Part shown: positions 28,601 to 36,945 of the stretch, piece after piece
Position numbering within the stretch: the first letter of the stretch is position 1
Layout: each line of letters opens with the position of its first letter
Origin: Zhengella sp020637775
GTDB taxonomy: Bacteria; Pseudomonadota; Alphaproteobacteria; Rhizobiales; Rhizobiaceae
Assembly (NCBI RefSeq): GCF_041397485.1
Contig: NZ_JAWKWO010000001.1
Location: forward strand, 62,001 to 126,000
Length of the DNA stretch: 64,000 bases
Reading direction: 5' to 3'
The notes under the pieces: model-generated
What the model was told of the DNA's origin: nothing
The model's input: the letters and a program-made list of their open reading frames with translations, nothing else
The model's database searches: none
Translations under genes and position numbers: made by a program

Positions 28601-28900
28601 GACAGTTCCGGCGTCGCGATCATCGAATTGACAAGCGCCTCAAACGCCGCGATCTCGGCATCCAGGATCGTATCGGCGAAGCCGTCGCCATTCACGTCCG
28701 GCAGGGGGAATGCGCCACCAATTGCGTCTGGCACCGTGCTTTCTGATATGTCCAGCACGAAGGCGATGTTCACGACCTGCTGCAAACCGGTCTGGCTCAC
28801 GAAACCGTAAACGTTCTCGGATGTCTGGCAGCTTTCGTCCGGCGCGGTCAGGCTGATCGACAGGCTCTGGCCGGTGGAGGGAATGGTGCCTATGTTGAAC
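22400..28900 (-). repeat. Six tandem vWA/RTX units of about 1.14 kb (A-B-B-B-B-A order)
   Basis: Anchoring on the codons for the first vWA strand places units at about 28770, 27641, 26502, 25352, 24218 and 23105, with spacings of 1139, 1150 and 1134 between the middle ones. Units 2-5 share SRGPVGSVQDILFVIDTSGST. Units 1 and 6 share LQQVVNIAFV-DISE and PDVNGDGFADTILDA, so the two end units form one subtype and the inner four another. DNA identity between units 2-5 is very high over long stretches. Confidence 0.85.
25685..27249 (-). CDS. vWA/RTX giant protein, intact internal unit 3
   Basis: An internal 510-residue frame (nominal GTG start at 27217) that is coding until about 25860. It covers one complete unit: IARVELLVDGAVVATLLPG beta-sandwich, a Cys-rich GDCGDDCCGEPGDD, RTX nonapeptides (GGAGNDTIYGNGGDDIIDG), APDESCQTSEDVYGFVSRG, the vWA MIDAS strand DILFVIDTSGSTNSTF, a calcium-loop insert DLNNDGVSNTILD, FEAALQQAETFF, and FFLSDGQHN. 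It belongs to the same polypeptide as the segments before and after, separated by a frameshift at about 27262-27285 and others at 25790-25870. Confidence 0.75.
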
Positions 28901-29133
28901 GTGGTGACCGGCGTCCGGTCAACGTCGTCGCTGCCATCCTCGCAAGCCGATCCGTCACCATGCAGCTCGTCGTCGCCATCCTCACCATCGATGATGTCGT
29001 CGCCATCATGGCCGAAAATGATGTCCGCGCCTGCGCCGCCTTTTACGATATCGTCTCCCGCATCTGCCAGGATTTCGTCCGGGAGCGGTGTTCCAAGGAG
29101 GATGTCGTTTCCAAGTGTGCCATCGATCGCCAT
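27250..29133 (-). CDS. N-terminal part of giant vWA/RTX secreted protein (units 1 and 2)
   Basis: Starts at ATG 29133, with AGGAAAGG upstream, and reads MAIDGTLGNDILLGTPLPDE, which goes directly into RTX calcium nonapeptides (GGAGADIIFGHDGDDIIDG). There is no Sec signal. Unit 1 carries a divergent vWA domain (VVNIAFVLDISEST) and unit 2 the standard one (DILFVIDTSGST). Each has a calcium-loop insert (DVNGDGFADTILD, DLNGDGLSNTILD) and an acidic linker. The frame is lost at about 27262-27285, where one base is missing relative to the other copies. If repaired, the gene would run to 21032, about 8.1 kb and 2,700 residues. Type I secretion and calcium-dependent adhesion are the likely roles from family knowledge. 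Confidence 0.85.
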
Positions 29134-29277
29134 GACGCTGTCGCCTTTCCTGCCGGACAACACATACAATTTCTTGTATCTGAGGCCGTGGCGGGCCGTA
29201 GTTCATTGACGGCTGTCAATGGGACAGCACCGGCCGGATGGGCGGCGCGCTTGCAGGTATTGCGGCAGGAACCGGAT

Positions 29278-29988
29278 TCAGCCAACGGCTGCATAGGCCG
29301 CGTCGGTGACGCGGTTCAATTCGCCGGTAATGTGGCGGCGCGCCGCCTCGATCGCAGCGGCATCAGCCTTCCTGTCGACGAATACCGGTTCGCCGATCCT
29401 GATACAGGCCCGGCCGAAAGGCAGGTTCATGACCGCCTTGTCCCAGGCCTTTTCGAAGCGGACATGGCGGCTGGTGGCATAGGCGAGCGGCACGACAGGG
29501 CGGCCGGATGCCATTGCCAGCCGGACGATGCCTTCGCCCGCTTCCCTCGCTTGCCCTTTGGAAATATCGGCGATGGTCGCAACGTTCATGCCCTTGCGGA
29601 GGCAGCGGACGAGGTCGATCAGCGCCTGGGCCCCGCGCTTTTCAAGCCGGATGCCATCACCATCGCGCCCGCCCGAACCGCGTATCACATGCATGCCCAT
29701 GCGTTCGACCAGCATCGCGTTCAGTTCGGCATCGGCGCTGGTGGAAAGCATGGTCGCGAAAGGCATGCCACTGGGGCGCAGGAAGGGCACCATGAAGTGC
29801 TGGCCATGCCACAGCGCCACGATCACGGGGAAATCGATTCCGTCCGGCGTTTCGAGCCGGTCGGACGACGGGACAAGACGGTTCGTCCGGAAGACGAAGG
29901 CGAGCCAGGCATGCGCCAGCGCGACAAGAATGGCCGTGACAGGGCGCGACCTGAGCACGCGCTTCTTGAAACTGCGAAGCTTGGACAT
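29278..29988 (-). CDS. DUF374 lysophospholipid acyltransferase-like protein
   Basis: 236 residues from ATG 29988 (MSKLRSFKKRVL); the frame is open further upstream, but that would cover the divergent promoter. It has a membrane-proximal segment ILVALAHAWLAFVF. VIVALWHGQHFMVPFL carries the HxxxF-type catalytic His, and ADISKGQAREAGEGIVRLA and RPVVPLAYATS match the DUF374 (LPLAT superfamily) pattern. It should transfer acyl chains to a lipid or LPS precursor at the inner membrane. It is divergent from a dedicated ACP and ketoacyl synthase pair, which suggests a common lipid product. Confidence 0.85.
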   Translation of the reverse strand: MSKLRSFKKRVLRSRPVTAILVALAHAWLAFVFRTNRLVPSSDRLETPDGIDFPVIVALWHGQHFMVPFLRPSGMPFATMLSTSADAELNAMLVERMGMHVIRGSGGRDGDGIRLEKRGAQALIDLVRCLRKGMNVATIADISKGQAREAGEGIVRLAMASGRPVVPLAYATSRHVRFEKAWDKAVMNLPFGRACIRIGEPVFVDRKADAAAIEAARRHITGELNRVTDAAYAAVG

Positions 29989-30155
29989 CCGGTTTTCAGC
30001 AATCCCGCAAAGGTATGGCGAAGGCCGGCCCGGCCGGAAAGGCATGTCCCGAAGAACCGATTCGAGCCGGTGGGCTATCAAAATTACGGGCGCTGATATA
30101 TGGGAGTTCAAAATCCGGGTCAAATACAGCAGTCATCAGGGTGGATCGATTTCGC

Positions 30156-30392
30156 ATGAAGGTCAGTCTCGACAGTTTCCTGCAGCTCCTGAACGAGGAA
30201 TTTCCCGACAAGGGCATCCATGCAGACACGAAAGTTGCCGAAACGGGGATCGATTCGCTCGATCTTGCCGACATCGTCTTCAAGATGGAGGACAAGTTCG
30301 GCGCCGAATACAGTCTCGATATCAACGAATTGAACATCGATGACGACGTCACCATCGGCCAGATCTACACCCTGATCAAAGAACATCCGTAA
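30156..30392 (+). CDS. Specialised acyl carrier protein
   Basis: 78 residues from ATG 30156 (MKVSLDSFLQLLNEEFP). The phosphopantetheine serine is in ETGIDSLDLADIVFKMEDKF. The C-terminus DDDVTIGQIYTLIKEHP has typical ACP helix 4 spacing. It is acidic, like all ACPs, but clearly not the housekeeping AcpP, whose motif is ADSLDTVE. It is followed after 2 bases by a ketoacyl synthase, a pairing like NodF/NodE or the AcpXL loci of rhizobia, which carry unusual acyl chains. The acyl chain made here is unknown. Confidence 0.88.
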   Translation: MKVSLDSFLQLLNEEFPDKGIHADTKVAETGIDSLDLADIVFKMEDKFGAEYSLDINELNIDDDVTIGQIYTLIKEHP

Positions 30393-30394
30393 CC

Positions 30395-31591
30395 ATGACG
30401 CGCGTAGCAGTCACCGGCCTCGGCGTACTCACGGCGAATGCCTCGACCATTGCCGAGTTCCGCGACACCCTGGTGCAGGGTCGCGTCGCAATCGCGCCCT
30501 GTCCGATCGGCGGCCTCGTGGCGCGCGACATGCCGCTGGCGCGAATCGATGACAATGTGCTGGCGGCCAGTGGCGTGGACCTGTCTTCGCGGTTTGACCG
30601 GCTGTCGCATCTGGCGCTTGTCGCCGCCAGGGAAGCCATGGAAATGGCGGGCCTTGAAAAGGGTTCAGCCGAACTGGCGGACGCAACCATCCTGTTCGGC
30701 ACAGCGCTTGGCGGCGGCAATACGCTAGAGGAAGGCTATCGCCGCTATTTCCGCGACGGGCGCAAGCCGCACCCCTTCTCGGTCCCGAAGATCATGCCAA
30801 GCGCGCCGGCGGCCGCGCTGTCGATTGCCTGGGGCATCAAGGGTCCGTCCAGCACGGTCTCCAGTGCCTGCTCATCTTCGTCGGCCGCCATTGCGGCGGG
30901 CTGCAGCGCCATCCTTTCGGGTGAGGCCGAAGTGGTCGTATCCGGGGGCACGGAATCGGCGCTGACAGAAACCATCCTCCTGGGCTGGGATCAGCTCAAG
31001 GTGGTCAGTTCCGACACGTGCCGCCCGTTCAGCGCCACCCGCAAGGGCATGGTTCTGGGTGAAGGTGCGGCGGTGGTCATCCTGGAGAGCGAAGGCCATG
31101 CCCGCGCCCGAGGCGCACGGATTCTGGGCTATGTTGCCGGAACCGGTGCCAGTTCGGATGCCGCCGACCTGGTCAAGCCCAGCCAGGAAGGGCAGGTCGA
31201 GGCGATCCGCAGGGCGCTGAAGCGGGCCGGCATCGGCCCGCAAGACATCGGCTATGTCAACGCGCATGGCACCGGTACGCGACAGAATGACATTGTCGAG
31301 GCAGCGACGATCCGCGCGATCTTTGGCGCAAATCCGCCGCCGGTCTCCAGCACCAAATCGATCCATGGCCACACGATCGCCGCAGCCGGTGCCATCGAGG
31401 GCATCGCCACGCTGCTGGCGCTCGAAGGCCAGTTCGCGCCGCCGACAATGAATTTCGAGGAGCCGGATCCGGAGTGCCCGCTCGACGTGGTGCCCAATGC
31501 CAGCCGGCCAGTTTCCGCAGAATTCGCGCTTTCCAACTCGTTTGCCTTTGGCGGTCACAATGTGGCGCTCATCTTGCAAAAGGCCGAATAG
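30395..31591 (+). CDS. Beta-ketoacyl-ACP synthase (FabF/NodE-like)
   Basis: 398 residues, slightly short for KAS II. The catalytic triad is visible: Cys in VSSACSSSSAAIAAG, His in YVNAHGTGTRQND, and His in SIHGHTIAAAGAIEG. GEGAAVVILE and NSFAFGGHNVAL near the C-terminus are standard condensing-enzyme motifs. It elongates acyl chains on the ACP encoded 2 bases upstream. The neighbouring acyltransferase suggests that the product goes to a membrane or envelope lipid rather than to general fatty acid synthesis. Confidence 0.92.
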   Translation: MTRVAVTGLGVLTANASTIAEFRDTLVQGRVAIAPCPIGGLVARDMPLARIDDNVLAASGVDLSSRFDRLSHLALVAAREAMEMAGLEKGSAELADATILFGTALGGGNTLEEGYRRYFRDGRKPHPFSVPKIMPSAPAAALSIAWGIKGPSSTVSSACSSSSAAIAAGCSAILSGEAEVVVSGGTESALTETILLGWDQLKVVSSDTCRPFSATRKGMVLGEGAAVVILESEGHARARGARILGYVAGTGASSDAADLVKPSQEGQVEAIRRALKRAGIGPQDIGYVNAHGTGTRQNDIVEAATIRAIFGANPPPVSSTKSIHGHTIAAAGAIEGIATLLALEGQFAPPTMNFEEPDPECPLDVVPNASRPVSAEFALSNSFAFGGHNVALILQKAE

Positions 31592-31606
31592 GGAGAGGGG
31601 CCGATC

Positions 31607-31948
31607 ATGCGTCCGGCATTCCTGATCGGCGGACTTTGCGGCGCGGGCGGCGTCGCGCTGTCGGCCTATGCGGCCCATGCGGGCGGCGAACACATCGGCA
31701 CCGCCGCGCAGATGATGCTTTTCCATGCGCCCGCCTTCCTGGCGCTGGGCCTGTTCCCGGCCGGATGGCTGCGCGGCCTTGCAATCGCACGTCTCGCCGC
31801 CGGGCTCATGCTGTTTGCGGGCGACCTGCTGGCGCGCGCGTTCACCGGCACCCGCCTGTTCCCGATGGCGGCGCCAACAGGCGGCCTGATGATGATTGGT
31901 GGTTGGCTGGCAGTCACCGCCGCCGGGGTTTTCGCCCGGCGCGGGTGA
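31607..31948 (+). CDS. DUF423 family small membrane protein
   Basis: 113 residues with four hydrophobic segments. FLIGGLCGAGGVALSAYAAHA at the N-terminus and MMLFHAPAFLALGLF, followed by GTRLFPMAAPTGGLMMIGGWLAV, are characteristic of the DUF423/YgdD family of inner-membrane proteins of unknown function. It begins 15 bases after the ketoacyl synthase stop and so may be co-transcribed. Confidence 0.85.
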   Translation: MRPAFLIGGLCGAGGVALSAYAAHAGGEHIGTAAQMMLFHAPAFLALGLFPAGWLRGLAIARLAAGLMLFAGDLLARAFTGTRLFPMAAPTGGLMMIGGWLAVTAAGVFARRG

Positions 31949-31964
31949 CAGGTATCAAGACGAT

Positions 31965-33140
31965 TCAATTGGTCAGGGGCAAAAGCCGTTCGGTCAGGCG
32001 TACCCAGTAGCTGACGCCATGGGGAATGGCGGCATCGTCGAAATCATAGGCCGGATGGTGAAGCGATGCGCTGTCGCCATTGCCCAGGAAGATGAAGGCG
32101 CCGGGCCGGGCGTTGAGCATGAAGGAGAAATCTTCCGCCCCCATCATCGGCGCGCAGTCGGGCACGACCTTGTCGAACCCCGCGATCTCGCGAGCGGCTT
32201 CAAGGGCCAGCCCGGTTTCCTGGGCGTGGTTGACCGTGACCGGATAGCCGGTGCGATAGGACAGCGCCGCCTTTGCGCCGAAGGCGGCCGGTACGGTCTC
32301 GATCATCGCGGCCATCCGGGCGCGCACTTCATCACGCACCGTCTCGGACAGGGTGCGCACCGTGCCCTTGAGGGCAACATTCTGCGGGATGACATTGTGT
32401 GCATCGGTGTCGGTGCGCATGGAGGTTACCGACAGGACGGCGCTTTCCACCGGATCGACCGTGCGCGACACGATGGATTGCAGGCTGGTGATGAGGTGGG
32501 CGGCGACAAGCGTGGTGTCCACCGTGGTGTGCGGCAGGGCCGCGTGGCCACCCTTCCCTTCCAGTTGAATCGAGAAGTGATCGGCTGCCGCCATGATGGG
32601 GCCGACCCGCATGGCGAACTGGCCGACAGGAAGACCCGGCAGGTTATGCATGCCGAAGACCCGCTGAATGGCGAACCGCTCCATCAGGCCATCGTCCACC
32701 ATGGCCTTGCCGCCCGCCCCGCCTTCCTCGGCCGGCTGAAAGATGAAGACAACCGTGCCGTCGAACTGCCGCGTCCTGGCAAGCCATTCGGCCGCGCCCA
32801 GCAGCATGGTCGTATGCCCGTCATGGCCGCAGGCATGCATCTTGCCGGACGTCGTGGAAGCCCAGGCCTTGCCGGTGATCTCGACGATGGGCAAGGCGTC
32901 CATGTCGGCGCGCAGGCCGATCACCTGGCCCTTCGTGTCGCTCCGCCCCTTCACCACGCCGACGACGCCGGTGCGCCCGATCCCGGTCACCACCTCGTCG
33001 CAGCCGAAATCGCGCAGCCGGTCGGCCACGAAACCGGCGGTGCGGTGAACGTCATAAAGCAGTTCGGGATGGGCATGCAGGGCGCGCCGCCAATCGGTCA
33101 GGTGGGTTACGTTGCGGGCGATTTCGTCGATGGGAGCCAT
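31965..33140 (-). CDS. M20 family amidohydrolase (hippurate hydrolase/aminoacylase type)
   Basis: 391 residues. Metal-binding motifs of the HipO/AmaA group are visible: RADMDALPI, the KMHACGHDGHTTMLLGAA segment with paired metal His and Asp, FQPAEEGGAGGKAMV with the catalytic Glu pair, and APMMGAEDFSFML near the C-terminus. GKGGHAALPH belongs to the dimerisation lid domain. It should hydrolyse N-acyl amino acids or similar amides in the cytoplasm. It is convergent with the DUF423 gene (16-base gap) and stands alone. The substrate is not determined by sequence. Confidence 0.92.
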   Translation of the reverse strand: MAPIDEIARNVTHLTDWRRALHAHPELLYDVHRTAGFVADRLRDFGCDEVVTGIGRTGVVGVVKGRSDTKGQVIGLRADMDALPIVEITGKAWASTTSGKMHACGHDGHTTMLLGAAEWLARTRQFDGTVVFIFQPAEEGGAGGKAMVDDGLMERFAIQRVFGMHNLPGLPVGQFAMRVGPIMAAADHFSIQLEGKGGHAALPHTTVDTTLVAAHLITSLQSIVSRTVDPVESAVLSVTSMRTDTDAHNVIPQNVALKGTVRTLSETVRDEVRARMAAMIETVPAAFGAKAALSYRTGYPVTVNHAQETGLALEAAREIAGFDKVVPDCAPMMGAEDFSFMLNARPGAFIFLGNGDSASLHHPAYDFDDAAIPHGVSYWVRLTERLLPLTN

Positions 33141-33220
33141 GCGATGTCCTGAATGGTGGGCAGTTTGGGCTTTCTCATACTACATAGGCCGGCTGGCGGC
33201 GCGGCGCCAGCCGCGGCCGG

Positions 33221-36200
33221 TCACGCTGCCTCGGCCAGCCTGGCCAGTTGCGTCATGACCACGGCCGCACCGGCCAGGCGCTTTTCCTGGTTCGGCAGGT
33301 CGCGCATGAGGAACACGCTCTGATCCGGCCGGATCTTGGCCAGCGACCCCTGCCCCGCGATATATTGCACGAGCGCGGCGGGATTGGGGAACTGCCGGTC
33401 GCGGAACTGGACGACGACGCCTTTCGGTCCCGCGTCGAGCTTTTCCACATTGGCCTTGCGGCACAGCGCCTTGATATAGACGATCTTGAGCAGGTGCTGC
33501 ACCTCGTCGGGCAGCGGACCGAACCGGTCGATGAGTTCGGCACCAAAGCCGTCGATCTCCTGCGGTGTCGCGAGGTCGGCCAGACGGCGATAGAGGCCCA
33601 TGCGCAATTGCAGGTCCGGCACATAACTTTCCGGAATCATGACCGACGTGCCGACCGAAATCTGCGGCGACCATCCGGTATCGCTGGCGATCTCCTCGCC
33701 GCGGATTTCCTGCACGGCTTCCTCCAGCATCTGCTGGTAGAGTTCATATCCCACCTCGCGGATATGGCCCGATTGCTCCTCGCCCAGCAGGTTGCCGGCG
33801 CCGCGAATGTCGAGGTCATGGCTGGCAAGCTGGAAGCCCGCGCCCAGCGTGTCGAGCGATTGCAGCACTTTGAGGCGGCGCTCGGCGGTCGCTGTCAGCG
33901 TCTTGCGGGCGGGCAGCGTGAACAGCGCATAGGCGCGCAGTTTCGACCGGCCCACGCGGCCGCGCAACTGGTAGAGCTGGGCCAGGCCGAACATGTCTGC
34001 GCGATGCACGATCATCGTGTTGGCGGTGGGAATGTCGAGGCCGGATTCGACAATGGTGGTCGACAAGAGCACATCATACTGGCCGTCATAGAAGGCGTTC
34101 ATGATGTCATCGAGCTCGCCGGCGGCAATCTGGCCATGGGCGACGGCCACCTTTAGTTCCGGCACATGTTCGGCCAGAAAGGACTTGACCTCGTCCAGGT
34201 CGGCAATGCGCGGCACGACATAGAAGCTCTGTCCGCCGCGATAGCGCTCGCGCAGCAGCGTCTCGCGGATCACAACCGGGTCGAACGGCGAAATGAAGGT
34301 GCGCACGGCCATGCGGTCGACCGGCGGGGTGGTGATGAGGGACAATTCCCGCACGCCCGACAATGACAGTTGCAGCGTTCGCGGGATGGGCGTAGCCGAG
34401 AGCGTGAGCACATGCACATCGCTTTTCAGTTCCTTCAGCCGCTCCTTGTGCTTGACGCCGAAATGCTGCTCCTCGTCGATGATGAGAAGGCCAAGCCTTT
34501 CGAAACGCACGCTCGTGCCGAGCAGTGCATGGGTTCCGACAACGATATCGACCGTACCGTCTGAAATGCCCTTCTTGGTTTCGGCCAGATCTTTGGCACC
34601 GACGAAACGCGATGCCTGGCGCACGGTGACCGGCAGGCCGGCGAAGCGCTGCGAGAAGGTCTTGAAATGCTGGCGGGCAAGCAGCGTGGTGGGCACGACG
34701 ACGGCAACCTGCAAGCCTTCCATGGCCGCCACGAAGGCGGCGCGAAGGGCCACTTCCGTCTTGCCGAAGCCGACATCGCCGCAGACCAGCCGGTCCATCG
34801 GCTTGCCCTTGCCCAGATCCTCGATGATGGCGTCGATGGCGGCCTGCTGGTCCTCGGTTTCCTCATAGGGGAAGCGGGCAGCGAATTCGCCATACAGCCC
34901 ATCGGCTGGCGCCAGCTTCGGCGCGCCGCGCATTTCACGCTCTGCGGCGATCCGGATTAGCTGGCCGGCCATTTCCAGCAGCTTCTTCTTCAGCTTGGCC
35001 TTGCGCGCCTGCCAGGCCACGCCGCCAAGCCGGTCCAGCACCGCCTCGGAGGCATCCGAGCCGTAGCGCGACAGAAGATCGATATTCTCGACCGGCAGGA
35101 AGAGCTTGCCGTCGCTGGCATAATGCAATTCGAGGCAGTCATGCGGTGCGCCGGCAGCCTCGATGGTACGCAGCCCCATGAAACGGCCAATGCCGTGTTC
35201 GGCGTGGACGACCACATCGCCGGCGGCGAGCGAGGACACTTCGGAAATGAAGTCGGCGCCCTTGCCGCGCCGTTTCGAGCGCCGGACGAGACGGTCGCCC
35301 AGCATGTCCTGCTCGGCGATCACCGCCAGACCCGGCGCGGTGAAACCGTGCTCGACGGGCAGGACCGACAGCGCGATCGCCTGCCCCTTCAGCCGGGCCG
35401 CATCGTCCAGCGTGGCCGCAGGCTCCATGCCGCCGAGACCGTGTTCGGTCAGGATCTGCGACAGGCGGTCCAGCGATCCTTCCGTCCAGCCGGCGATGAC
35501 GACCCGGTTTCCCGCCGTCCTCAAGCCGGAAACATGCCTGACAACGTGGTCGAACACATTGGCATTCGGGTCGGCGCGTTCCTCGGCGAAATTGCGCCCC
35601 TGCTGCGCACCGGCATGCAGGATGTAGCGCCCTTCGGTGAAGGGCTGGTCAAACGGTGTGAGCGTGATGTTCAGCCGCTCGCCGGCCCGGCGCTCCGCTT
35701 CCTCGCGCGTCAGGTAAAGGCTTTCGGGCAGGACGGGGCGATAGGGCACGCCGCCGGCGAAGTCGCCCTGGTTGCGGCGCGCCTCGTAATGCTCGCGAAT
35801 CTGCGCCACACGCCCGTCCAGGGCTTCATGGGCGAGGTGATCGAAAACAAAGGGTGCATGCGGGAGAAGATCGAAAACGGTTTCGAGCCCGTCGTAGAAC
35901 AGCGGCAGCCAGTGCTCCATGCCGGCGAAGCGCCGGCCTTCCGTCACCGACTGGTACAGCGCGTCATCGCGCTGGGGGGCACCGAAGGTTTCGATATAGG
36001 CGCGGCGGAAGCGGCTGATCGTCTCCGGTGTCAGCGCAACCTCGCTCATCGCTTCCAGCCGCATCTGCCTGTGCTGGCCTGTGGTGCGCTGGGTGGCGGG
36101 ATCGAAGGCGCGAATCGATTCCAGCGTGTCACCGAAGAAATCGAGGCGCAGCGGCTCTTCGGAACCGGGCACGAACAGGTCGAGAATACCACCGCGCACG

Positions 36201-36709
36201 GCATATTCGCCGACATCGCGCACGGTGCCGGTGCGCTCGAAACCGCTGGTTTCCAGACGCCGGATCAGCATTTCCATGGCAATCTGGTTACCGGGCTTCA
36301 GGGTCAGGCTCTGGGCCGCGATGACATCGCGCGGGGGCATGCGCTGCAAAAGCGCGTTGGCCGACATCAGAACGATCGCCCGATGCGGCCTTTCCGCCAG
36401 CGCAATCAAGCCGGCCAGTGCATCGAGGCGCCGTGCCGCGGCATCCGCGCCCGGCGAAACGCGATCATAGGGAAGGCAATCCCAGGCCGGCAATTCCAGC
36501 ACGGGCACGCCCGGCGCGGCATAGGCGAGTGCCTGGGCCAGTTGCGGAATGCGCGCGCCGTCCCTAGCCACGAAGACAAGCGGGCGGCTTGCCGCCGCCT
36601 CCTGCGAGAGACGGGCCAGGGTAAAGGCCTCGTATCCGTCGGCCACGCCATCGACGATGACGGCACGATGGAGATCGGGCCTCACGCCGATCGGTGCAAG
36701 CAAGGTCAT
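33221..36709 (-). CDS. mfd: Transcription-repair coupling factor Mfd
   Basis: 1,162 residues, normal for Mfd. The N-terminal UvrB-homology region (about residues 1-350) includes LELPAWDCLPYDRVSP. The RNA polymerase-interacting CarD-like domain is around VVHAEHGIGRFMGL. The translocase motor has Walker A CGDVGFGKTEVALRAAF, the DEEQ box IIDEEQHFGVKHKE, TLSATPIPRTLQLS, and the TRG-like ESGLDIPTANT and QLYQLRGRVGRS. The C-terminal autoinhibitory domain follows. Mfd removes stalled RNA polymerase and recruits UvrA to template-strand lesions. A 57-bp tandem repeat lies just upstream of its start. Confidence 0.97.
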   Translation of the reverse strand: MTLLAPIGVRPDLHRAVIVDGVADGYEAFTLARLSQEAAASRPLVFVARDGARIPQLAQALAYAAPGVPVLELPAWDCLPYDRVSPGADAAARRLDALAGLIALAERPHRAIVLMSANALLQRMPPRDVIAAQSLTLKPGNQIAMEMLIRRLETSGFERTGTVRDVGEYAVRGGILDLFVPGSEEPLRLDFFGDTLESIRAFDPATQRTTGQHRQMRLEAMSEVALTPETISRFRRAYIETFGAPQRDDALYQSVTEGRRFAGMEHWLPLFYDGLETVFDLLPHAPFVFDHLAHEALDGRVAQIREHYEARRNQGDFAGGVPYRPVLPESLYLTREEAERRAGERLNITLTPFDQPFTEGRYILHAGAQQGRNFAEERADPNANVFDHVVRHVSGLRTAGNRVVIAGWTEGSLDRLSQILTEHGLGGMEPAATLDDAARLKGQAIALSVLPVEHGFTAPGLAVIAEQDMLGDRLVRRSKRRGKGADFISEVSSLAAGDVVVHAEHGIGRFMGLRTIEAAGAPHDCLELHYASDGKLFLPVENIDLLSRYGSDASEAVLDRLGGVAWQARKAKLKKKLLEMAGQLIRIAAEREMRGAPKLAPADGLYGEFAARFPYEETEDQQAAIDAIIEDLGKGKPMDRLVCGDVGFGKTEVALRAAFVAAMEGLQVAVVVPTTLLARQHFKTFSQRFAGLPVTVRQASRFVGAKDLAETKKGISDGTVDIVVGTHALLGTSVRFERLGLLIIDEEQHFGVKHKERLKELKSDVHVLTLSATPIPRTLQLSLSGVRELSLITTPPVDRMAVRTFISPFDPVVIRETLLRERYRGGQSFYVVPRIADLDEVKSFLAEHVPELKVAVAHGQIAAGELDDIMNAFYDGQYDVLLSTTIVESGLDIPTANTMIVHRADMFGLAQLYQLRGRVGRSKLRAYALFTLPARKTLTATAERRLKVLQSLDTLGAGFQLASHDLDIRGAGNLLGEEQSGHIREVGYELYQQMLEEAVQEIRGEEIASDTGWSPQISVGTSVMIPESYVPDLQLRMGLYRRLADLATPQEIDGFGAELIDRFGPLPDEVQHLLKIVYIKALCRKANVEKLDAGPKGVVVQFRDRQFPNPAALVQYIAGQGSLAKIRPDQSVFLMRDLPNQEKRLAGAAVVMTQLARLAEAA

Positions 36710-36781
36710 GGCAGGTCCGTCCGGAAAGAGTATGTCCGCTTTTCAATGAGTCGCTGCAATGCCTTGTCTCGTTGTCTTCAC

Positions 36782-36940
36782 GCAATCCCGGACGCGAAAC
36801 CGCTTCACACTTTCGCTGGAATTGCTCTTCCTTTCACCGCAATCCCGGACGCGAAACCGCTTCACACTTTCGCTGGAATTGCTTTTCCTCTCACCGCAAT
36901 CCCGGACGCGAAACCGCTTCACACTTTCGCTGGAATTGCT
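36782..36940. repeat. Tandem 57-bp intergenic palindromic repeat, 2.8 copies
   Basis: Copies start at 36782, 36839 and 36896, each beginning GCAATCCCGGACGCGAAACC and holding TTTCGCTGGAATTGC near its 3' part. The third copy stops after 45 bases. Within each unit GCAATCCC pairs with GGAATTGC (one G-U type mismatch) and GCGAAA pairs with TTTCGC around the loop CCGCTTCACAC. Each unit can therefore fold into a stem-loop. The sequence resembles a dispersed palindrome that I recall from rhizobial intergenic regions. It lies between sdhE and mfd, both on the minus strand. Confidence 0.85.
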
Positions 36941-36945
36941 CGGGA

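Noticed and set aside
33191..33212. GC-rich hairpin after mfd as a terminator
   Set aside because: A GGCTGGCG/CGCCAGCC stem is present but without any T-tract on the minus strand.
36782..36940. CRISPR array
   Set aside because: The units are contiguous 57-bp repeats without unique spacers, and no cas genes are near.
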